Origin: Fomes fomentarius
Taxonomy: Eukaryota; Basidiomycota; Agaricomycetes; Polyporales; Polyporaceae
Length of the DNA stretch: 64,000 bases
Reading direction: 5' to 3'
Assembly: GCA_022606135.1 (NCBI GenBank)
Contig: JABYQN010000001.1
Location: 3,658,001 to 3,722,000, forward strand
Shown: piece after piece, positions 59,600 to 64,000 of the stretch
Position numbering within the stretch: the first letter of the stretch is position 1
How the letters are laid out: the number at the start of each line of letters is the position of its first letter
Translations under genes and position numbers: made by a program
The notes under the pieces: generated by a model
Databases searched by the model: none
Seen by the model: the letters and a program-made list of their open reading frames with translations, nothing else
Told to the model about the DNA's origin: nothing

Positions 59600-60135
59600 T
59601 CGAAAGGGGTTTGAACTTATGCCTTGTGACTTGGCTCGAGAGCTGAGATGATGTATCTTTAGCGTTACTGACGACTGTGCATTGTAGCCATTGATTATGC
59701 AGACTGAACGTGTATCGATACCTCTACCGACTTCCGTGGGGGTTGCAGTGCTACTCATAGAATGTTGACGAACAAGGGGCCCGGATGGTAGGCGTTTCGC
59801 TCGCCTACTATACTCGATCCGCTGACTCTGAATGAACACACTTCTCGCAGGTCCGAGTGTAACCTCACTCTTGTCCCCGAGTTCATATTTGGCTCGATCG
59901 TCGCACGACGTTCGTAGCTATCAAATGATCAGGTCGTCGTAGTCTGAGATGGCTCTATCCCAACGACTTGGTTTTGCGTATTCATCCTTCCCATCCATTG
60001 ATTCTTTAAATAGCCATCACCTTGCCTTTCATTCGACTATATAAAGACGACTACCATTCGATTCACCCGTACTCACGACGACCACACTCCACGGGTCTTA
60101 TTACTCCAACACTCCTCGCAGCGTAGACTCCCGAC
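59600..60135. other. intergenic region upstream of the NmrA-like gene
   Basis: It contains the 3' flank of the BTB gene and the promoter of the next gene, including the TATA box listed separately. No further feature. Confidence 0.5.
60038..60045 (+). promoter_or_regulatory. TATA box of the NmrA-like gene
   Basis: TATATAAA starts 98 bases upstream of the ATG at 60136. It is the only perfect consensus nearby. Confidence 0.6.
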
Positions 60136-61353
60136 ATGGCAAGACTTATCGCTGTATCCGGTGCGACGGGAAACCAAGGTCGGATTACGACTCATCATGC
60201 TCGGTGCACATGCCTACTACCCAAGGTGAACTCGTATAGGTGGCTCAGTCGCAAAGCTATTGCTCCAGTACCCAGACCAATACCGCGTCCGCGCGCTCAC
60301 ACGCAACCCAGAGTCCGACGCAGCCCAGAACCTCGCACGGCTCGGCGCAGAGCTCGTGAAGGTGGACCTCACGGTCCCCGCAGAGGTGAACGCCGCGCTG
60401 CAAGGATGCTGGGGCGTCTTTGGCGTCACGAACTTCTATGACTCGGTACGTTGCTCCTTGTGTCATTTGGATTTCACAGCTGAATGATATGCAAGTAGAA
60501 GATCAAAGACGACCCTGGGAGCGAAGAGCAACAAGGAAAGAATCTCGTCGACGCTGCTCTAGAGAACGGCGTGACATGCTTCGTATGGAGCACCCTCCCT
60601 AGTTCAAAGCGCATCTCAGGTGGTCGCCTCGTCTCCCGCATCTACGAAGGCGAGTGCTCGATTTCCTGTACATTTCACTCGTGCCGCTGATTCACGCACT
60701 CATAGGTAAGTATCACGTCGACGACTATATGCGTGAGAAGAATCAGCCGGGAACGTTCCTCTACACCGGGAACTTCTACGAAAACATGGTCCTTCGCTCG
60801 CACATGAAGTACAACCGCGAGCTCGACAGGGTCGAGTTCCACCAGCCGGTCATCAAGGAGACGACACAGCGTAAGCATTTCTCAGGGTCTCTTCTATCTG
60901 TAACATACATACTCAGATCCCGCCGGGTATATACGCAGTGGCGATGCTGTACGTCCAGAAAGACCTCTCGGCAGTGACGAAGGCCGTGTTCGACAGCTGG
61001 GATACTCGCAAGGATGAGCTCAACCATGTCTATCTCTATGTCGCCAATGCACGAGTCACGCCACAGGAGATCATCGCCAGTGTGAAGAAGCGTCAGTTCT
61101 CTTTCTTCTACGACCCCTTGTTGCTGTTAACACGGACTCCTCAGTCACAGGCAAGGACGGGATCTACGTTCTCCTTCCCACGACAGGCGTGGCGGATCGC
61201 GACATCATGTTCCAGCTCTATAACGAGATGGGCATGTACGGCACCAAGGTCCTTCCTGACGAGAACATCCTCAAGCTTGGCGTGCAGATGCACGGTATTG
61301 ATGATTTTGTGCGAGAGGTCCTGGCACCTCATCTTGGGCTTTCGCTGTTGTGA
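60136..61353 (+). CDS. NmrA-like family NAD(P)-binding protein
   Basis: MARLIAVSGATGNQG (60136) gives the GATGxxG nucleotide loop. After an intron come SVAKLLLQYPDQYRVRALTR, NPESDAAQNLARLGAELVKV, DLTVPAEVNAALQGCWGVFG and VTNFYDS. This is the NmrA sequence path, with R in RALTR contacting NADP phosphate in relatives. Later exons hold KNLVDAALENGVTCFVWSTL, VDDYMREKNQPGTFLYTGNF and YENMVLR, then YAVAMLYVQKDLSAVTKAVF and a terminal FQLYNEMGMYGTKVLPDENI, with stop 61351-61353. Five introns of 50-60 bases are seen. NmrA-like proteins of this type act as redox-sensing regulators or reductases; which one holds cannot be decided. The downstream copia LTR starts only 147 bases after the stop. Confidence 0.88.
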
Positions 61354-61500
61354 TGCTTTGCTATCTTTCAATGATCAGTGTCTTGAATGTCACTGAAGGC
61401 TTGGAAAAAACTACCTTCGGACGCCGGCTGCCGCTGAAATCAATGGTACTCATCTATCAATCTGCGAGCAGTTTGATGCGGGTGAGTCTCATACCAAGAC

Positions 61501-61736
61501 TGTTGGAGTTCAAGATAGCGGAAGAATGATGATTAATAGGAATCTGACTGCGAGTATAAGTACAAGTACGAGACAATAGATCATTAGTTAACAACGTAAT
61601 AAAGAACTATTGTATGAGTGATAATCAACATAACAAAGACGATGGTAAGTAAGTCAGAGACCCGTTTGTAAGTGACAATACAAACGGATATAATGAAAGT
61701 AAGAAAACATCCTTAGTAACCTTTGTTACTACAACA
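61501..61736 (-). repeat. 3' LTR of the copia element
   Basis: 236 bases bounded by TGTTG...CAACA, a perfect 5-base terminal inverted repeat including the universal TG...CA. It abuts the polypurine tract on the inner side. AT-rich inside, unlike the GC-rich flanks. Confidence 0.8.
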
Positions 61737-61745
61737 CTCCCCCTC
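61737..61745 (-). other. polypurine tract (plus-strand primer) of the copia element
   Basis: Minus-strand GAGGGGGAG directly precedes the LTR start TGTTG. The pol stop codon TGA (61744-61746) overlaps its first bases. Confidence 0.8.
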
Positions 61746-64000
61746 AACTCTGCAACGGTAGGATGCCGAGTTGCGTCCTTAGAGCCTGGAAACGGTCGCG
61801 CGGAAGGGCCTTGGTAAACAGATCAGCTGCATTGATGTCGGTAGGACAGTACGCAAGGCGAATGGTGTCTGACACGATGCATTCGCGAATGAAATGATGG
61901 CGTATGTCGATATGCTTCGAGCGCGCGTGCTGAACGTTGTCCTTCGACAGCGCGATGGCTGATTGGTTGTCCGCGTTGAGTCGCGAGGCTGCTTCCTGCG
62001 TGAAAGTAAGTTCCGTGAGTATCGCACGCATCCATATGGCATGTCGCGCGGTGTACGCGATGGCCATGTACTCGGCCTCCATGGAAGAAAGCGCGACGGT
62101 CGTCTGCTTCTTTGAGCTCCAAGCGACAACTGCGTTCCCTATAAGGAACACATATCCGGATACGGAGCGACAGTCATCCGGATTGGATGCCCAGTCCGCG
62201 TCTGTGTAGCCTTCGAGCCGCAGGTTGCGGTAGTACGCGCGCATGCGCGGCTCCCCCTTGCCCGTGTAGGTAATCCCAAAATTTTGCGTCCCCTTCAGGT
62301 AGCGAAGGACGCGCTTTGCGGCTGTCCAGTGTATCGGGCCTGGGCGCGCGTTGAATTGGGAGAGAGCTTGAACGGCATATTTGATGTCTGGGCGCGTGCC
62401 TAGCGCCGCGTACATGAGCGAACCTATGAGGGCCTGATATGGCACCTTCTTCATTTCCGAGAGGTCCGCATTGTCAGGTTCCTTGACAAGCTTGACGTTC
62501 GGGTCGAGCGGTGTGCTCACAGGGTTGCAATCACCCATTCCGAAGTGGTCCAGGACAGTTTGGACATACTGCGACTGCGAGAGCGTCAGCGTGCGAGCAG
62601 CACGATCATGCGAGATCTCGATGCCAAGGAGAAGTCGGGGAGATCCGAGATCAGTGATCTCCATGTGCTTCCGGAGACCGGCTTCTAGGGCGTTCATGAG
62701 GTCATCGTTATCTGCTGACGCAAGCATGTCATCCACGTGGACTCCGATAACGATAAGCCCAGCCGTGGTCTCCTTGACATATACGCACACGTCGGCATTG
62801 ATCCGGCGAAAACGAAGGTCAACCATGAACGAGTTCATTGTTTGGTTCCATGCTCGTCCGCCCTGTTTCAAACCATAGAGTGCCTTGTGCAGCCGTACCA
62901 CTGCTCGAGTGCCATCCTCGTATCCCGGCGGTTGCCGCATGTAGATCTCCTCATCGAGATCCGCATTTAGATAGGCGCCAACGACGTCATATTGATGTAG
63001 CACCATGTTCCGCTGTGCCGCAATGGCCAGAATGAGGCGAATGGAGTCCATCCGGACTACAGGTGCGAATGTCTCGAAAAAATCGAGCCCAGGAATTTGT
63101 GAGAAACCTTGAGCGACCAAACGGGCCTTGAATTTGACGATTCGCCCGTTTGTGTCTCGTTTGATCCTGAAGACCCATCGGCATCCCACGGCTTTCCTTC
63201 CCGGTGGCAGATCAGTGGCTGAGTATGCCCCGAGTTTTCGGAGCTGTGCGATTTCCTTTTCCATTGCACACTGCCACTTGGGCCACTCAGGTGACACCAT
63301 GGCCTCTTTGAGATTGTGCGGTTCGTGTACGCTCTCCGTTCCGTGCAGGGTGAGCAGACAGAGGCAATCTTCCTCATCTGCGATCTCGATCTCATTCTCC
63401 CCCTCGTACGCGATCTGCGCAACAGGGTCCTTGAGAATGCGACCCTTTCCCTCATTGAGCGCTTTGTAATCAATGCGCACTGCAACGTTCCGCCGGGTTC
63501 GTTCCGGTGGCTGTGCGGACTTCTCTGGCTCGGCAGGGGGTGATGACGTCGCCCTCTCGGCGGGCACGTTCAGTCGCGGGAGCGCTGGCTCTCCAGCCTG
63601 CTGCCCCGCGGTGTCTCCCCCTGCTGGCACATCCTCTTGTGCTGGGGCGGCAGGTGCCTGGATCTCGATGAAATCGAAATCATCGTCATTTGCGGGAGCA
63701 ACGCGTCTGGGAACAGTGAAGATGATATTGCGGGACTTCCCGATCCGGCGTGCACGTGGATCGTAGAATTTCCACGCCTTGCTTCTGTCGGCCATGCCCA
63801 TAAATAGCATAGCTTCGGACTTCGGGTCCAGTTTCGTCCGCTTCTGCCGATCAGTGAGAACCCAGCACCGACTCCCCCATTCCTGGAGAGCCGATACGTC
63901 CGGCTTGGTGCCCGTCCATACTTCGCTAGGGGTCCGGTCCTTGAGTGCACGGGTGGGAGATCGGTTCTTGAGATATACCACATATTTAACAGCAAGCGGC
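61744..64000 (-). CDS. copia pol polyprotein, C-terminal part (integrase end, reverse transcriptase, RNase H)
   Basis: The frame is open from the right edge to the stop at 61744-61746, about 750 residues. The integrase C-terminal part has the RSPTRALKDRTPSEVWTG pattern and a Pro/Ala-rich linker. The reverse transcriptase has YSATDLPPGRKAVGCRWVFR, KARLVAQGFSQIPGLDFFET (conserved copia block), HQYDVVGAYLNADLDEEIYM, LYGLKQGGRAWN and the catalytic VHVDDM (YVDD-like). The RNase H has LEGYTDADWASNPDDCRSVS, WSSKKQTTVALSSMEAEYMA and KHIDIRHHFIRECI. The end is LFTKALPRDRFQALR. No stop or frameshift is seen over 2.2 kb, so at least this half looks coding-competent. Gag, protease and the integrase core lie outside the window. 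Confidence 0.95.
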   Translation of the reverse strand, partial: PLAVKYVVYLKNRSPTRALKDRTPSEVWTGTKPDVSALQEWGSRCWVLTDRQKRTKLDPKSEAMLFMGMADRSKAWKFYDPRARRIGKSRNIIFTVPRRVAPANDDDFDFIEIQAPAAPAQEDVPAGGDTAGQQAGEPALPRLNVPAERATSSPPAEPEKSAQPPERTRRNVAVRIDYKALNEGKGRILKDPVAQIAYEGENEIEIADEEDCLCLLTLHGTESVHEPHNLKEAMVSPEWPKWQCAMEKEIAQLRKLGAYSATDLPPGRKAVGCRWVFRIKRDTNGRIVKFKARLVAQGFSQIPGLDFFETFAPVVRMDSIRLILAIAAQRNMVLHQYDVVGAYLNADLDEEIYMRQPPGYEDGTRAVVRLHKALYGLKQGGRAWNQTMNSFMVDLRFRRINADVCVYVKETTAGLIVIGVHVDDMLASADNDDLMNALEAGLRKHMEITDLGSPRLLLGIEISHDRAARTLTLSQSQYVQTVLDHFGMGDCNPVSTPLDPNVKLVKEPDNADLSEMKKVPYQALIGSLMYAALGTRPDIKYAVQALSQFNARPGPIHWTAAKRVLRYLKGTQNFGITYTGKGEPRMRAYYRNLRLEGYTDADWASNPDDCRSVSGYVFLIGNAVVAWSSKKQTTVALSSMEAEYMAIAYTARHAIWMRAILTELTFTQEAASRLNADNQSAIALSKDNVQHARSKHIDIRHHFIRECIVSDTIRLAYCPTDINAADLFTKALPRDRFQALRTQLGILPLQS

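Larger units (their letters stand above)
61501..64000 (-). mobile_element. Ty1/copia LTR retrotransposon, 3' portion (rest outside window)
   Basis: The element lies on the minus strand. From right to left: the end of the integrase region, reverse transcriptase, RNase H, polypurine tract and the 3' LTR. The order integrase before reverse transcriptase identifies copia rather than gypsy. The five bases just outside the LTR (AAGAC, 61496-61500) are the candidate target-site duplication; the partner lies beyond the window. Confidence 0.9.

Noticed and set aside
1..64000. tRNA or rRNA genes and CRISPR arrays
   Set aside because: I looked for B-box-like GGTTCGA-type motifs with a matching stem and for regularly spaced repeats, and found none convincing. 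CRISPR is not expected in a fungal nuclear genome.

Overview
The window is nuclear DNA of a filamentous basidiomycete, most likely an Agaricomycete of the wood-decay (polypore) type. This is judged from dense short (about 45-85 nt) GT-AG introns, GC-rich exons, and families expanded in that group: a DUF6533 membrane protein, F-box-like, BTB and MYND-finger proteins, and a Kre9/Knh1-like secreted protein. All product names come from reading translated motifs by eye; no database search was run, and exon joins are hand-made.

Layout. 1-0.6 kb: 3' end of a Pho80/Pcl-type cyclin. 0.6-6.0 kb: a gene-poor stretch between two convergent genes. 6.0-8.2 kb (-): S10 serine carboxypeptidase with one apparent frameshift. 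10.0-11.7 kb (+): DUF6533 membrane protein. 12.8-13.3 kb (-): Kre9/Knh1-like secreted protein. 14.6-17.4 kb (-): multi-spanning membrane RING-finger protein. 19.8-22.2 kb (+): MYND zinc-finger protein. 22.6-24.3 kb (+): F-box-like protein. 26.6-30.3 kb (-): Skn7/Prr1-type response regulator (HSF-type DNA-binding domain, coiled coil, receiver). 32.7-33.2 kb (-): degenerate F-box-like relic. 33.7-37.4 kb (-): Vps11/Pep5. 37.8-38.1 kb (+): ATP synthase subunit J (Atp18) with an overlapping upstream ORF. 39.0-39.3 kb (+): short Sen15-like fragment. 40.2-41.2 kb (+): Rossmann-fold NAD(P)-binding protein. 41.5-44.1 kb (-): alpha/beta hydrolase split by a 1.1-kb intron that holds a foldback repeat. 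44.4-45.9 kb (+): ZNF207/BuGZ-like zinc-finger protein. 47.5-49.0 kb (+): broken glycoside hydrolase family 2 gene with two in-frame stops. 49.3-52.6 kb (-): MLKL-like helical-bundle plus pseudokinase protein. 53.2-58.0 kb (-): cohesin SMC1. 58.4-59.6 kb (+): BTB protein. 60.1-61.4 kb (+): NmrA-like protein. 61.5-64.0 kb (-): 3' part of a Ty1/copia retrotransposon with its LTR, running off the window.

The conserved housekeeping genes (SMC1, VPS11, ATP18, SKN7, the ZNF207 homologue) alternate with lineage-specific and decaying genes. There is no biosynthetic cluster or operon. Several pairs share short divergent promoters: SMC1/BTB, VPS11/ATP18 and hydrolase/ZNF207. The most interesting single locus is the MLKL-like gene, which has the layout of a regulated cell-death executor with a kinase fold that has lost its catalytic residues.
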